Shown: positions 12,090 through 22,691, counted from the stretch's first letter. The stretch: 64,000 nucleotides of DNA from Oceanobacillus sp. Castelsardo (GCF_001659985.1 NZ_LYCS01000001.1:620001-684000), one strand, 5' to 3'. Numbers and translations: made by a program. Notes: a model not told the origin generated them from the letters alone.

Positions 12090-12966
12090 TGATTGTCCCC
12101 CACTCTTCTAATAAATGCATAATAATAGCCATTCTTACATATACCCCATTTGTCATTTGCTTGAATATACGAGATTTAGAACACTCTACCAACTCGGTAT
12201 CTATTTCCACACCCCGATTAACCGGTGCTGGATGCATGATAATGGCATGTTTCTTCAACTTTTGTTCTCGTTCTTTCGTTAAACCATACATATCTAGATA
12301 ATTTGAAGTTTCTGCTTTATGAAGATGTCTTTCATGTTGAATTCTTAATAACATGATGACATCACAAATTTCTACTGCTTGATCGAGAGAAATATATGGA
12401 ACTTCCAATTCCTCATCCTCAAAACCGGGTGCAGCACAAAGATAAACTTTCGCTCCCAATTTTCGAAGTGCATGAACATTTGATCTAGCAACTCGACTAT
12501 GTTTGATATCCCCTACGATAGCAATCCTTAGACCATCGAAGGTTCCATATTCTTGATAAATGGTCAATAGATCCAGCATGCATTGTGTAGGATGGTCTGC
12601 TTTCCCTGCACCAGCATTAATCACCGGAATGGAAAGATCTTTTAATTCCCTTGACCAATCATCTGATTGATGTCTTATTACAAGCATATTGGCACCAATC
12701 GATTCAAAAGTTTTTGCTGTATCATAGAGCGTCTCACCTTTGAGAACACTAGAAGATTCTGAATGAAAATCTAGTACTTCTAAACCTAATTTTCTTTCAG
12801 CAACGGTAAAACTCATTTTTGTTCTTGTGCTTGGTTCGAAGAATAAATTTGCTATAAATAGTTGTTCTTCTAATAAGATATTATTTTCACGATAATACTC
12901 TGCTCTTTTTAAAAGGTTATAAATATTATTCTCATCTAAATCTCTGACGGAAATAAAATTTTTCAT
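12043..12966 (-). CDS. pyrB: Aspartate carbamoyltransferase catalytic subunit
   Basis: 307 aa. Transfers the carbamoyl group to aspartate, the committed step. Carbamoyl phosphate binding motifs are FFEPSTRTKMSF (S46-T-R-T49), HPTQ in ADHPTQCMLD, and HPAPVNRG. No regulatory subunit pyrI is present, as usual in Bacilli, so control is transcriptional. There are tandem ATGs at 12969 and 12966; the second is preferred because it stands 7 bases after GAGG. The PyrR attenuator lies directly upstream. In B. subtilis a uracil permease gene, pyrP, separates pyrR from pyrB; here it is absent. Confidence 0.95.
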   Translation of the reverse strand: MKNFISVRDLDENNIYNLLKRAEYYRENNILLEEQLFIANLFFEPSTRTKMSFTVAERKLGLEVLDFHSESSSVLKGETLYDTAKTFESIGANMLVIRHQSDDWSRELKDLSIPVINAGAGKADHPTQCMLDLLTIYQEYGTFDGLRIAIVGDIKHSRVARSNVHALRKLGAKVYLCAAPGFEDEELEVPYISLDQAVEICDVIMLLRIQHERHLHKAETSNYLDMYGLTKEREQKLKKHAIIMHPAPVNRGVEIDTELVECSKSRIFKQMTNGVYVRMAIIMHLLEEWGTINENHFKERQTFTVIK

Positions 12967-12990
12967 CATTCCACCTCATTTTTTACTAAT

Positions 12991-13097
12991 AAACAAAAAA
13001 CCTCTTTGCAAAAAGATTGCAAAGAGGTAAGCATGCTAAAAATCATTCTAAGCACACACACAACTATTCACAACCTTTTAAATCTCTCTGGATTTAA
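12991..13097 (-). promoter_or_regulatory. PyrR-responsive attenuator between pyrR and pyrB
   Basis: Two elements lie in the minus-strand transcript. First, a 7 bp hairpin (13078-13097) carries the loop CAGAGA, which fits the CNGNGA hexaloop known for PyrR-binding sites. Second, an intrinsic terminator with an 11 bp stem (13000-13010 and 13018-13028) is followed by TTTTTTGTTT. With UMP bound, PyrR stabilises the first hairpin and favours termination before pyrB. The competing antiterminator is expected but I did not fold it in full. Confidence 0.85.
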
Positions 13098-13115
13098 TTA
13101 AAAGTTGATACTTAT

Positions 13116-13664
<549 letters not shown>

Positions 13665-13690
13665 TCACTACCTTTCATGCTTTAAGAAAC

Positions 13691-13803
13691 GAAAAAGATC
13701 CTTTTACCATGAGGTAAAAGGATCTTCTTAGATAGACTTTTTCAATTTATAATGAAAATACTTCGTCTATTATTCACGATTCCTTTTCTAGCCTCACGGG
13801 ACT
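13691..13803 (-). promoter_or_regulatory. PyrR-responsive attenuator in the pyr operon leader
   Basis: The minus-strand leader holds a PyrR-binding hairpin (13790-13803) with loop CCGTGA, again fitting CNGNGA, in the context GTCCCGTGAGGCTAG. It is followed by a terminator with a perfect 14 bp stem (13695-13708 and 13713-13726), a 4-base loop and TTTTTC. The layout matches the B. subtilis pyr leader. It controls pyrR and all downstream genes. Confidence 0.9.
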
Positions 13804-13834
13804 ATAGTTAAAAGGGCTTTATTTAACTGTTAAT

Positions 13835-13863
13835 ATTATTTCAAACTTTAGTTCCCATGTCAA
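13835..13863 (-). promoter_or_regulatory. Sigma-A promoter of the pyr operon
   Basis: Perfect TTGACA -35 (13858-13863), a 17-base spacer and AATAAT -10 (13835-13840; 5 of 6). The -35 box overlaps the rluD stop codon (13860-13862). The leader from here to pyrR is about 170 nt and holds the first attenuator. Confidence 0.75.
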
Positions 13864-14771
13864 TATATTTTTTCAATATATTGTAATACATTTTTAAAGG
13901 ATTCTGGTGGCTCAATTTCGAATTCCATCCATTCGTTCTTCCTAGGATGCCGGAACCCAAGAATTTTAGCATGAAGGACTTGACCATCTGTTTCTAATGT
14001 CTTTCTAGGACCATATTTTGGATCCCCTACAAGAGGAAAACCTATATATCTCATATGGACCCGTATTTGATGCGTTCTACCGGTTTCTAATTGACATTCA
14101 ATATGTGTATAATCCGGGTAACTTCTAAGTACCCTAAAATGCGTAACAGCTGGTTTCCCTTTATCTACAATCCCCATTCTCTGACGATCTTTAGGATCTC
14201 TGCCAATCGGTGCATCTATTACACCCGTTTCATGGGGAATTTGACCGTGTACGATTGCTTCATATTTTCGCTTAATCGTTTTTGAGGCTAATTGTTCCGA
14301 TAAATCAGTGTGGGACAGATCATTTTTAGCTACTACTAATAAGCCACTTGTATCCTTATCTATACGATGTACGATACCCGGTCTTTCTACACCATTAATA
14401 CCTGATAAATCTTTACAATGATAAAGGAGTGCATTAACTAAAGTACCTGTTTGGTGACCAGCTGATGGATGTACAACCATCCCCTTTGGTTTATTAACAA
14501 CGAGCAAGTCATTATCTTCATAAATAATATCTAACGGAATATCTTCTGGTATTAAGTCCAATGGTTCTGTTTCAGGGATTTCCCATATAATATCATCACC
14601 AATTTGGCATTTATAATTCGCTTTAACTGGTTCACCATTTACTAATACGTGACCACTTTGAATCCAAGCTTGTACTTGGGAGCGTGAATTTTCTGCATTA
14701 AGTTCCGATAAAATTTTATCTATTCTTTTTTTAGCCTGTTCCTCAGTTATAGTGTGTTGAAAAGAACTCAT
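13860..14771 (-). CDS. RluD-type 23S rRNA pseudouridine synthase (YlyB)
   Basis: 303 aa. An S4 RNA-binding domain (about residues 14-75) precedes a RluA-family catalytic domain with the active-site Asp in GIVHRIDKDTSGLLVVAKN and the RTHQIRVH motif. It isomerises uridines in 23S rRNA; the exact sites are assumed from E. coli RluD. It overlaps the lspA stop by one base (TAATG). The pairing lspA-ylyB-pyrR is the B. subtilis order. Its 3' end contains the pyr promoter -35 box. Confidence 0.92.
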   Translation of the reverse strand: MSSFQHTITEEQAKKRIDKILSELNAENSRSQVQAWIQSGHVLVNGEPVKANYKCQIGDDIIWEIPETEPLDLIPEDIPLDIIYEDNDLLVVNKPKGMVVHPSAGHQTGTLVNALLYHCKDLSGINGVERPGIVHRIDKDTSGLLVVAKNDLSHTDLSEQLASKTIKRKYEAIVHGQIPHETGVIDAPIGRDPKDRQRMGIVDKGKPAVTHFRVLRSYPDYTHIECQLETGRTHQIRVHMRYIGFPLVGDPKYGPRKTLETDGQVLHAKILGFRHPRKNEWMEFEIEPPESFKNVLQYIEKIY

Positions 14772-15238
14772 TATTTTGTTTTTCCTTTCTTTCGTTCATC
14801 AATAATCGTAGCAATAATTACAAATATAACACCTATTGTTAGTGCAGAGTCAGCAATATTGAATATAGGAAAGTTGTAATTTAAAATGTAAGAATCAAAA
14901 AAATCTACTACTTCTTTTCGAAATAGGCGATCAATAAAATTACCAATCGCTCCACCTAATATAAAGCTTAACCCAAGTGCTAACCATTTATCATTTTTAG
15001 CAAATTTATTCATGTAATATACAACACCGATGATTACAATTATCGTAACAATATAGAAAAATAACATTTTCCCTTGTAAGATACCCCAGGCTGCTCCTTG
15101 ATTTCGATGTGACGTTAAGTAAAACAAGCCATCAATAATCGGTATACTTTCACCAATTTCCATAAACCGAACTACAAGCCATTTCGTTAATTGATCAATT
15201 CCAATAAGGAAAAGAGCTATGATGTAATACCAATACAT
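14771..15238 (-). CDS. lspA: Signal peptidase II (lipoprotein signal peptidase)
   Basis: 155 aa with four membrane helices. Cleaves signal peptides of diacylglyceryl-modified prolipoproteins at the membrane. The two catalytic aspartates are visible: D103 in [14 protein letters not shown] and D130 in FNIADSALT. The N-terminal IDQLTKW and NQGAAWGI motifs are standard. The CtaC precursor encoded in this window has a lipobox and is a likely substrate. Confidence 0.95.
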   Translation of the reverse strand: MYWYYIIALFLIGIDQLTKWLVVRFMEIGESIPIIDGLFYLTSHRNQGAAWGILQGKMLFFYIVTIIVIIGVVYYMNKFAKNDKWLALGLSFILGGAIGNFIDRLFRKEVVDFFDSYILNYNFPIFNIADSALTIGVIFVIIATIIDERKKGKTK

Positions 15239-15352
15239 CTCATAATCCCCCGATTCTATACAAAGTTCTTTTTCATCTTATACGTTAATTCATTTATTTT
15301 CAAGCGTAAGTGGACAAGCTCTATTAACATGACAGATAAGTGAAACTTCAAT

Positions 15353-15377
15353 CAGTAAGGGTCTTACAGCCAGTTAA
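15353..15377. repeat. Degenerate copy of a dispersed repeat (family D)
   Basis: The sequence GGGTCTTACAGCCAGTTAAC, just 3' of the ileS terminator, is nearly the same as GGGGGCTTACAGCCAGTTAAG at 41127-41147 and the inverse of the element at 35991-36011. The left half of the element is decayed here. Confidence 0.5.
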
Positions 15378-15383
15378 CCTACG

Positions 15384-15414
15384 ATAAAAAATACTCCCCG
15401 CAATGGAGAGTATT
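15384..15414 (-). terminator. Terminator of ileS
   Basis: Minus-strand hairpin with arms AATACTC/GAGTATT (15390-15396 and 15408-15414) plus two inner G-C pairs, followed by a T tract, directly after the ileS stop. Confidence 0.65.
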
Positions 15415-15423
15415 TATATCTTT

Positions 15424-18174
15424 TTATGCACTATAGTTCTCTTTAACAATACTTGCACAACGAGTACATAGATGTGGATGATCTTGGTCCTCGCCAACAG
15501 TATTGGAAGAAACCCAGCAACGTTCACAAGTTTCAGCAGGATGCTTCTCAACGAATACATTCGTATAGCGATATTCCTTCGCATTTTCAGCTGATTCTAC
15601 AACAACTACTTCTGAGACAATTAACAATTGATGTAAATGTTCAATGGAGTTAAGTACTTCTTTTGTTTCATTGTCTTTTGGAACAATCGTTACTTTAGAT
15701 TCTAAAGATTTACCGATCACTTTGTTGTTACGGGCTTCTTCTAAAGCTTTTAATACATCATCTCTAACCTTCATAAATTGATCCCATTTTTCTTCATTGA
15801 AATTAGAAATTTTTCTTGGCTCAGGCATGTCCGTTAATTGAACACTTTCCTCCTCTACGCCAGGAATGAATTCCCAAATCTCATCTGCTGTATGTGGCAT
15901 GATTGGAGAAAGTAGTTGAACTAAAGACTTAAGAATTTCATAATAACCTGTTTGTAAGCTTCTTCTACGTTTATTATCTTTCGCTTCGATATATAAAATA
16001 TCTTTAGCAAAGTCTAAATAGAAAGAACTTAATTCAACGGAACAGAAATTATGAATACTATGATAGATTGGAGAAAACTCGAATTTTTCATAGTTTTCAC
16101 GAACAGAAGCAATTAGTTTTTGTAGTCGATTAAGCATATAACGATCTACTTCTTCTAAATCTTCTTCTTTTACAATATCCGTATTAGGATCAAAGTCCGC
16201 CAAATTACCAAGCATAAATCGGAACGTATTACGGATTTTACGATAGCTTTCAGAGATTTGTCTTAAAATGTCATCAGAAATACGTACGTCAGCTTGGTAG
16301 TCTACAGATGCTACCCATAGACGTAAAATATCTGCACCGTATTGTTTCAATACTTTAGACGGTAACACAACATTACCAAGTGATTTACTCATCTTCCGTC
16401 CATCACCATCAAGAACAAAACCATGACTCACGATATTTTTATATGGTGCTTGTCCAGTAACTGCAACTGCTGTAGAAATAGATGAGTTGAACCAACCACG
16501 ATACTGGTCACTACCTTCTAAGTAAACATCCGCTGGTCTTCTATGTCCTTCTCTATGAAGTAAAACCGCCTGATGTGATGAACCTGAATCAAACCATACA
16601 TCCATGATATCTGTTTCTTTCGTAAATTCGCCATTTGGACTATGTTCAGATGTAAACCCTTCTGGAAGTAAATCTTTCGCTTCCCTCTCAAACCAAACAT
16701 TTGAACCATATTCAGCAAACAAGTCAGAAACATGGTTAATTGTTTCGTCCGTAATAATTGGCGTTCCATCTTCCCCATAAAACACTGGAATTGGCACACC
16801 CCATGTACGTTGACGAGAAATACACCAGTCTTCACGGTCACGTACCATGTTATAAAGTCTAGTTTCACCCCAGCTTGGGTACCAATTAATTTTCTTTATT
16901 TCATCTAAGATATCTTGTCTGAAATCTTTAATAGATGCAAACCACTGAGAGGTTGCTCGGAAAATAGTAGGTTTCTTCGTACGCCAATCATGAGGATACG
17001 AGTGTTTAATGAATCCAAGTTTTAATAGAGCTCCAGCTTCTTCAAGCTTCTCAGTAACAACTTTATTAGCATCATCATAGAATAGTCCTTCAAATCCAGG
17101 AGCTTCTTTTGTAAATACACCTTTATCGTCTAATGGTGATAAAGCTTCTAAGCCGTACTCTTTACCAACGTAAAAGTCATCTTCCCCGTGGCCCGGTGCA
17201 GTATGAACACATCCTGTACCTGCATCTGTTGTTACGTGTTTTCCTAACATTACGATAGAATCACGATCATAAAACGGATGTCTAGCAACCGCTCTATCTA
17301 TATCTTTTCCTTTAAAAGTTTTAACAACTTGAGGATTTTCCCAATCAAGTTCTGCCGCAACGGTTTCTAATAATTCCTGTGCAACAACGAAACGTTCTTC
17401 CCCAACTTGCACGCTAACATATTCTAAATCAGGATGGATACTAATACCTAAGTTTGCTGGAATAGTCCAAGGTGTAGTTGTCCAGATAATAATTTTATCG
17501 CCTTCTTCGAGAACACCTTTTCCATCTTGAACAGTAAAAGCAACATAAATAGAAGGAGATTTTTTATCATAATATTCAATCTCAGCTTCAGCTAAAGCTG
17601 ATTCTGATGAAGGAGACCAATAAACAGGTTTCAAACCTTTGTAAATATATCCTTTCTTAGCCATTTCCCCAAATACTTGAATTTGAGCCGCTTCGAAGTC
17701 TTTGGATAATGTTAGATAAGGATTATCCCAATCACCACGAACACCTAATTGTTTAAATTGTTCACGTTGTCCATCTACTTGACCTAACGCATATTCTGCA
17801 CATAACTGCCTAAATTCAGCGATACTTAATTTTTTACGATCTACTTTTTTACCCTTACTTAAAGCTACTTCAATAGGTAAACCGTGAGTATCCCATCCAG
17901 GTACATATGGTGCATGATAACCAGTCATTGATTTATGACGGATAATAAAATCTTTTAAAATTTTATTTAATGCATGCCCAATATGTAAATTACCATTAGC
18001 ATATGGTGGGCCATCGTGTAAAACGAATGATGGCCTTCCTTTCGTTCTTTCTTGTACCTTCTCATATATGTTATTTTCTTCCCACTGTTCTTGTCTTTTT
18101 GGTTCTTTATTTGGTAAGTTTCCACGCATTTTAAAAGCTGTTTTTGGCATCAATAGCGTTTCTTTATAGTCCAT
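15424..18174 (-). CDS. ileS: Isoleucyl-tRNA synthetase
   Basis: 916 aa, bacterial-type class I synthetase. Charges tRNA-Ile and edits misactivated valine. HIGH is at residues 64-67 ([11 protein letters not shown]), KMSKS near 595 ([10 protein letters not shown]), with the CP1 editing domain between. Four cysteines in CERCW and LCTRCA near the C-terminus form the zinc site typical of the bacterial IleS that is sensitive to mupirocin. A T-box leader with an AUC specifier precedes it, so expression rises when tRNA-Ile is uncharged. Confidence 0.97.
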   Translation of the reverse strand: MDYKETLLMPKTAFKMRGNLPNKEPKRQEQWEENNIYEKVQERTKGRPSFVLHDGPPYANGNLHIGHALNKILKDFIIRHKSMTGYHAPYVPGWDTHGLPIEVALSKGKKVDRKKLSIAEFRQLCAEYALGQVDGQREQFKQLGVRGDWDNPYLTLSKDFEAAQIQVFGEMAKKGYIYKGLKPVYWSPSSESALAEAEIEYYDKKSPSIYVAFTVQDGKGVLEEGDKIIIWTTTPWTIPANLGISIHPDLEYVSVQVGEERFVVAQELLETVAAELDWENPQVVKTFKGKDIDRAVARHPFYDRDSIVMLGKHVTTDAGTGCVHTAPGHGEDDFYVGKEYGLEALSPLDDKGVFTKEAPGFEGLFYDDANKVVTEKLEEAGALLKLGFIKHSYPHDWRTKKPTIFRATSQWFASIKDFRQDILDEIKKINWYPSWGETRLYNMVRDREDWCISRQRTWGVPIPVFYGEDGTPIITDETINHVSDLFAEYGSNVWFEREAKDLLPEGFTSEHSPNGEFTKETDIMDVWFDSGSSHQAVLLHREGHRRPADVYLEGSDQYRGWFNSSISTAVAVTGQAPYKNIVSHGFVLDGDGRKMSKSLGNVVLPSKVLKQYGADILRLWVASVDYQADVRISDDILRQISESYRKIRNTFRFMLGNLADFDPNTDIVKEEDLEEVDRYMLNRLQKLIASVRENYEKFEFSPIYHSIHNFCSVELSSFYLDFAKDILYIEAKDNKRRRSLQTGYYEILKSLVQLLSPIMPHTADEIWEFIPGVEEESVQLTDMPEPRKISNFNEEKWDQFMKVRDDVLKALEEARNNKVIGKSLESKVTIVPKDNETKEVLNSIEHLHQLLIVSEVVVVESAENAKEYRYTNVFVEKHPAETCERCWVSSNTVGEDQDHPHLCTRCASIVKENYSA

Positions 18175-18284
18175 TTTGTTTCCTCCTTATTCAGTTTTAT
18201 AGAAAACTAAGGTTAAGCTACTAACCTTAAAGTATACCTTACTTTCAATATTGCAGGATAAAAGTTAACTAATACTTCCAACTG

Positions 18285-18545
18285 CTAAAAAAAGCCCTCT
18301 CAAATCCCAAAAAGGGACGAGAAGACTCGCGGTACCACCCTTATAAATTTAAAATACACGTTATTTTAAATTCACTCAATTTCCGTAACGTGGAATAACA
18401 CGTCCAAAATTACTTTAGTTCATAATGGATACTTTGGAGTGATTTTCTAAAAGCATTACTCTCTAGGCTTTCACCATCCCTAGATCGCTAATCAGCAATT
18501 TACTTTTATACTGTCTCCTTCATCGTATTTCGACTTTTTAACCTT
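18285..18545 (-). ncRNA. T-box riboswitch (tRNA-Ile responsive) of ileS
   Basis: The minus-strand leader holds the conserved T-box AAGGGTGGTACCGCG (18328-18342), followed by a terminator stem formed from CTCGTCCC and GGGATTTGAG and a long T run. Upstream, Stem I shows the distal GGGATGGTGAAAGCC motif and an AUC codon (18441-18443) followed by a purine, in GAAAATCACTCC, the expected place for the isoleucine specifier. Uncharged tRNA-Ile would pair at both sites and block termination. Confidence 0.92.
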
Positions 18546-18553
18546 TTTTAAGA

Positions 18554-18582
18554 ATTATATGTAAAATATTCTTATTCGTCAA
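18554..18582 (-). promoter_or_regulatory. Sigma-A promoter of ileS
   Basis: TTGACG -35 (18577-18582), a 17-base spacer and a perfect TATAAT -10 (18554-18559), just upstream of the T-box leader and just after the divIVA stop. Confidence 0.8.
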
Positions 18583-18585
18583 GAT

Positions 18586-19089
18586 TTAAGATTTACTTTC
18601 AATTAATTCAAGCTCTTCGCTCATTTCTTCTGAAAAAAGTTCGTCCCAATCATCTGTTTTTATCATTTCCAATTGAGCCTCGACTAACATTTTAAGTCTT
18701 GTTCGGAAAACTTTAGCTTGCTTTTTTAATTCTTCTACTTCTATTGAAATTCGTCGTGATTTACTTAATGCTTCGTTGATAATTCGATCCGCATTTTTTT
18801 CTGCTTCTTTAATAATTAATTTCGACTCTTTTGTGGCACTACCTTTTACTTCTTCAGCTGTTTCTTGAGCAACTAATATGGATTTATTTAAGGTCTCTTC
18901 TATATTAGTAAAATGACCTAATTTCTCTTCTAATTGAGTAAACTTTTCCTGTAAATCTTTTTTCTCTCTAATAACCATCTCATAGTCTTTAATAACTTGA
19001 TCTAAGAATTCATTGACCTCATCTTCATCATAACCTCGGAAACTTTTTGTAAACTCTTTATTATGAATATCTAGCGGTGTTAATGGCAC
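18586..19089 (-). CDS. divIVA: Cell division initiation / polar scaffold protein DivIVA
   Basis: 167 aa. Coiled-coil protein that binds negatively curved membrane at septa and poles and positions Min proteins and chromosome anchors. The N-terminal lipid-binding domain (PLTPLDIHNKEFTKSFRGY) has F17 and R18, the membrane-inserting pair described in B. subtilis. A long coiled coil follows. The start is the GTG at 19089, 8 bases after AAGGAGG; the longer in-frame extension to 19170 has no ribosome site. It follows ylmH as in B. subtilis. Confidence 0.93.
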   Translation of the reverse strand: MPLTPLDIHNKEFTKSFRGYDEDEVNEFLDQVIKDYEMVIREKKDLQEKFTQLEEKLGHFTNIEETLNKSILVAQETAEEVKGSATKESKLIIKEAEKNADRIINEALSKSRRISIEVEELKKQAKVFRTRLKMLVEAQLEMIKTDDWDELFSEEMSEELELIESKS

Positions 19090-19317
19090 ATTGGCCACCT
19101 CCTTAAAGAAAATTAAAAACTTGGCATTCGACACAATACTTTGAGCAAATGCCTTATTGTACTGATACAAATCATAATCATTATGATGGGGCGAGTATTC
19201 AGAATCCCTGGAAGAAAGTGTTATACTTTTCTGCCTGCTAAAAATACGTCCCTAAATATTTTAATCTAGTCCTATTATTCGACAAAAGATTCCTTTATCC
19301 TGCAAAAACCTAAAAAT

Positions 19318-20094
19318 TTAATTTAGAATGGCAATTGTTATTTTCCATTTATTCTTTTTCGTTTGACCATTTACTTTTACTAATTTGCTTCTCCCTTTAC
19401 CACGAAGTGAAATTAAGTCACCTTCTTGTAATTGAAAATTAACTTCTTCCACAACTTTATAGTTCACTTTAACAAACTGCTTTTTTATAAATTCAGCTGA
19501 ATCCTTCCTAGAAATACGATAGATTTCCTTTAAAACTGCATCCAATCTTAATGAGGATATGGTTTTTTCAGATTCAATCCATTCATTTTTCATTTGAATT
19601 AGGTGGTCTAGCAGAATTTCCTCGAATGTAATATTCGCTTTTTTGATGGAGTGTAAATTTGTTAGGACATACGTAGATATTTCTTCCGCTACTACTATTT
19701 GAATTTTTCCATCCCCAACAAAAATATCACCTAATTTTTTTCTTTTAATACCTAATGATAAAAAAGCTCCCATTACATCGCGATGTTCAAGTGAGATAAA
19801 TTTTTCATGATAATTAGCTTGAAGTAAACTAAGCTGATAAGATTCTTGTGTAATTTCTTCATAAAAAGGAGCGATAATAGCTCGTTTTCTTTCATTTTGA
19901 TTTCCGCCACCAAACAGTGATAACTTCAAATCATCCTGTGCCGTTCCGATTAGCATTTCAATAATTTGTTGTTCTCTCGGATCGAGGAAATCCGTTAATT
20001 TTGGTATGAATGTTCTTTCAACTTGTTCTTTCCATGACAGAACTTGATCTATAAAACCATGTTCCTCTTTTCGAAAATGCTGATAAATATCCAT
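19318..20094 (-). CDS. ylmH: YlmH, S4-domain RNA-binding protein (ribosome quality control)
   Basis: 258 aa. A YlmH N-terminal region is followed by an S4 RNA-binding domain at about residues 180-240 (DAVLKEIYRISRKDSAEFIKK and VNFQLQEGDLISLRGKGR). In B. subtilis the homolog binds 50S-peptidyl-tRNA complexes and acts in poly-alanine tailing beside RqcH, also encoded in this window. It belongs to the ylmE-sepF-ylmG-ylmH-divIVA division cluster. No damage seen. Confidence 0.9.
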   Translation of the reverse strand: MDIYQHFRKEEHGFIDQVLSWKEQVERTFIPKLTDFLDPREQQIIEMLIGTAQDDLKLSLFGGGNQNERKRAIIAPFYEEITQESYQLSLLQANYHEKFISLEHRDVMGAFLSLGIKRKKLGDIFVGDGKIQIVVAEEISTYVLTNLHSIKKANITFEEILLDHLIQMKNEWIESEKTISSLRLDAVLKEIYRISRKDSAEFIKKQFVKVNYKVVEEVNFQLQEGDLISLRGKGRSKLVKVNGQTKKNKWKITIAILN

Positions 20095-20122
20095 AGTAAA
20101 CTCCTAAAAAACACTATACTTA

Positions 20123-20389
20123 TTAAAATAGGAACATTCTAAAGAATTCAAATAACCCTATTCTAGCTAAATGTAAAACAAAAATCGCGATAATTGGTGA
20201 AAAATCTATCATTCCTAGTGGCGGTATAAATTTACGAAACAATTCTAGATAAGGTTCACAAATTTTACCTAAGAGTTCTCCAAAAGTAGATTCTCTTGCT
20301 CCTGGAAACCAAGACATGAAAATATAAATAATAATTCCCCAACTATATAAATTGAGTGCTAAATCTAAAATTTGTAACAACTGATACAT
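20123..20389 (-). CDS. ylmG: YggT-family membrane protein YlmG
   Basis: 88 aa with two membrane segments. The central motif SWFPGARESTFGELLGKICEPYL and FIPPLGMIDFSPI are the YggT signature. The family is linked to division and, in chloroplasts, nucleoid distribution; its biochemical role is unknown. ATG 20389 stands 9 bases after AAAGGATGG; the TTG one codon earlier is less likely. It lies four bases after the sepF stop. Confidence 0.9.
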   Translation of the reverse strand: MYQLLQILDLALNLYSWGIIIYIFMSWFPGARESTFGELLGKICEPYLELFRKFIPPLGMIDFSPIIAIFVLHLARIGLFEFFRMFLF

Positions 20390-20395
20390 CAACTA

Positions 20396-20827
20396 CTACC
20401 ATCCTTTATCATAGTCATCTTCATTAATTAAAGTTTCTGTTATCGTGCCAGATACATCAATATTTTCAGGAGTACATAGAAAAGTTTCGGAACCTAGCTT
20501 TTGGATATCTCCATTTAAAGCATATACAGTACCACTTAGGAAATCTACAATTCGCTTAGCTTGATTTCGATCAACCCTTTGTAGATTTATAACAACTGCA
20601 CGTTTACTTACAATATTATCTGCAATTTCTTGTGCTTCGTTATATGTTCTTGGCTCACAAAGAACTACTTTGGAATTCGGTTGCTGAATAGCTGCTAAAC
20701 TTACGACATTCTGATTTTTCTTTTGTTTTTCCACAAATTTATTTTCCGGAACTTCCTCTTCTTCTACATATTCGTACTCGTAATCTTCTTCTACAAAGAA
20801 ACTTTTCAGCTTATTTTTTATACTCAA
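20396..20827 (-). CDS. sepF: Cell division protein SepF
   Basis: 143 aa. Membrane-anchored FtsZ partner that tethers and aligns protofilaments. The N-terminal amphipathic helix ([11 protein letters not shown]) is followed by an acidic linker ([16 protein letters not shown]) and a compact SepF domain from about residue 52 ([28 protein letters not shown]). The start is a TTG at 20827 behind GGGGTGAT, which gives the standard N-terminus; a GTG three codons upstream sits inside the ribosome site. FtsA and FtsZ are encoded in the same window. Confidence 0.92.
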   Translation of the reverse strand: MSIKNKLKSFFVEEDYEYEYVEEEEVPENKFVEKQKKNQNVVSLAAIQQPNSKVVLCEPRTYNEAQEIADNIVSKRAVVINLQRVDRNQAKRIVDFLSGTVYALNGDIQKLGSETFLCTPENIDVSGTITETLINEDDYDKGW

Positions 20828-20848
20828 GCCTATCACCCCAATTTATTT

Positions 20849-21523
20849 TTAGAGACTACCTACTAATTTAGATCCAATTCTTATATGGGTTGCACCTTCT
20901 TCAATAGCAATATCATAATCATTACTCATACCCATGGATAAAAATTGACAGGGTGCATAAGAGTAATTTTTTTGACTAATTTGTTCCCGCAATTCTGCCA
21001 GTCGTTTAAAAACTTTCCTTATTTCATCCCTATCTTCAATATGAGGTGCCATTGTCATTAAGCCGACAATACGTATTTTTTCATATTTTTCAATTTCCTT
21101 AATAAAATCAAAGACGTTTTCAGGTGCTAGTCCATGTTTTGATTCTTCGCCACTTACATTGACCTGAACAAAACAATTCACTGGTTTTTCCGATCTTTTA
21201 TTTATCTCTTTTGCCAATGATAAACGATCGAGTGAATGAAGATAATCTATCTTTTGAATAATGTCTTTTACTTTTCGGGTTTGTAGTGTTCCAATAAAGT
21301 GCCATATTGCATTTTGTCCAATTTCTTTATGTTTTTCTAAAAACCCTTCATTACGATTTTCACCAAGATTTTTAATACCTGCGTCAATTGTCTCTTCTGC
21401 TCGTTCTATTGTAACATATTTCGTCACACCAATAACCGTTATTTCATCTATTTTCCGATTACTTTTTTCACAAGCTAATTTCATATTTTCTTGAATTTCT
21501 ATTAAATTTGAAGCTACATCCAT
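20849..21523 (-). CDS. ylmE: YggS-family pyridoxal phosphate homeostasis protein (YlmE)
   Basis: 224 aa. PLP-binding protein with a single TIM-barrel domain and no known enzymatic activity; the family buffers PLP and amino acid pools. The PLP lysine is in GVTKYVTIERAEE, and other conserved motifs are GENR, WHFIGTLQTRK, and SMGMSNDYDIAIEEGATHIRIG near the end. The start is taken as ATG 21523, 11 bases after GGGGGAG; ATG 21532 is possible but only 2 bases from the ribosome site. Confidence 0.92.
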   Translation of the reverse strand: MDVASNLIEIQENMKLACEKSNRKIDEITVIGVTKYVTIERAEETIDAGIKNLGENRNEGFLEKHKEIGQNAIWHFIGTLQTRKVKDIIQKIDYLHSLDRLSLAKEINKRSEKPVNCFVQVNVSGEESKHGLAPENVFDFIKEIEKYEKIRIVGLMTMAPHIEDRDEIRKVFKRLAELREQISQKNYSYAPCQFLSMGMSNDYDIAIEEGATHIRIGSKLVGSL

Positions 21524-21552
21524 TGTTATCATTACTCCCCCTAGTATTATGA

Positions 21553-22362
21553 TTAAGATATAATCCCAAGGAAGCCTAGCATTCTTCCTGTTTTCCCTTT
21601 ATCTCTTCGATGAGAGAAAAATAACGATTCATCTTTAAAAGTGCAATAATTTGTCACATCTATATTATGACGTAATACGCCACTTTGTAAAAGGATTTCT
21701 ACATTTAATTTCTTTAAATCTAACAAATAACGATTATTTTTACTTGGTTTTACACATTTTTGGCGATACTTATCCTTGATGTTATCTATAACCTTTTCAT
21801 CTACCTCATACATTTCTTGGGAAATAGATGGTCCTATAACAACTAAAAGGTTCGATTCATTGACTCCTTGGTCTTTCATAGCTTGTACCATCGACCCTGC
21901 CATTTCATTAACTGTCCCTTTCCATCCGGCATGTGCAATTCCAATTATTTCGGTTACGGGGTCATAAAAGAAGAGCGGAACACAATCAGCAAAAAAAGCG
22001 GTGCAAAGGATATTTTTCTCATTAGTAATTAATCCATCAACCCCTTGTACAGAGCTAAAATAATCTCGTGTCCCTTTTCCTTTATCATCTGAGTTTATCA
22101 TTCGTACTGTAGTCCCATGTACTTGTTCACCAGAAACCCAATTTTCAAGGGGAATGTTCAACCTTTTGGCTAATAGTTCCCTATTTTTAATTATTTTTTC
22201 TTGATTATCCGGTACATGCAATCCAAGGTTAAGTGATTGAAATGGAGGATCACTAACTCCTCCATTTCTCGTCGTAAAACCTGCTATTAATTTTTTGTTT
22301 AATTGATGCCATTTTTCAATTTGTAAAAAAGATGTGTCCTTTTGGTGGAAAACTTCCGACAT
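21553..22362 (-). CDS. pgeF: Purine nucleoside phosphorylase/laccase-fold protein (YlmD, DUF152)
   Basis: 269 aa, YfiH/DUF152 family. The metal-site residues are visible: His in SGEQVHGTTV, Cys in FFADCVPLFFYDP and His in GIAHAGWKGTV. Members have purine nucleoside phosphorylase and deaminase activity in vitro, and E. coli PgeF also corrects faulty peptidoglycan stems. Which activity matters here is not shown by the sequence. Strong AGGAGGA precedes the ATG. It heads the ylmD-ylmE-sepF-ylmG-ylmH run. Confidence 0.9.
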   Translation of the reverse strand: MSEVFHQKDTSFLQIEKWHQLNKKLIAGFTTRNGGVSDPPFQSLNLGLHVPDNQEKIIKNRELLAKRLNIPLENWVSGEQVHGTTVRMINSDDKGKGTRDYFSSVQGVDGLITNEKNILCTAFFADCVPLFFYDPVTEIIGIAHAGWKGTVNEMAGSMVQAMKDQGVNESNLLVVIGPSISQEMYEVDEKVIDNIKDKYRQKCVKPSKNNRYLLDLKKLNVEILLQSGVLRHNIDVTNYCTFKDESLFFSHRRDKGKTGRMLGFLGIIS

Positions 22363-22418
22363 TATTATCCTCCTGAAATCTTTTATTGTTATATTATCAT
22401 ATTTTATAGAAAAATTTG

Positions 22419-22691
22419 CTATTTATTAGTATGGGATTGTGTTAGTAATAATGGACCATTTGCTTCCCTTACTAATATAACATCTGATCCGATTCGAACA
22501 ATCTGATTCCATCCGATGATCAGTTCATCCGATTTACTAAAAAGATTACCCTTTTTATCTTTTACAAATAAAATGATAGCTTCAATTTTCCCTGTATTAG
22601 GATTAATTTCAAGATCCGCTATGTTCCCCAACCGGCGTCCATCTTCCATTAGAATAACTTCTTTCAGTTGTAACTCTGTTAAAGTAACCAT
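22419..22691 (-). CDS. ylmC: PRC-barrel protein YlmC/YmxH
   Basis: 90 aa, single PRC-barrel fold (VTLTELQLKEVILMEDGRRL, GNIADLEINPNTGKIEAIIL). Function is unproven; the family is restricted to spore-forming Firmicutes, and it follows sigG as in B. subtilis. The start ATG at 22691 is 9 bases after AAGGTGG; the GTG at 22700 touches that site and is rejected. Confidence 0.88.
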   Translation of the reverse strand: MVTLTELQLKEVILMEDGRRLGNIADLEINPNTGKIEAIILFVKDKKGNLFSKSDELIIGWNQIVRIGSDVILVREANGPLLLTQSHTNK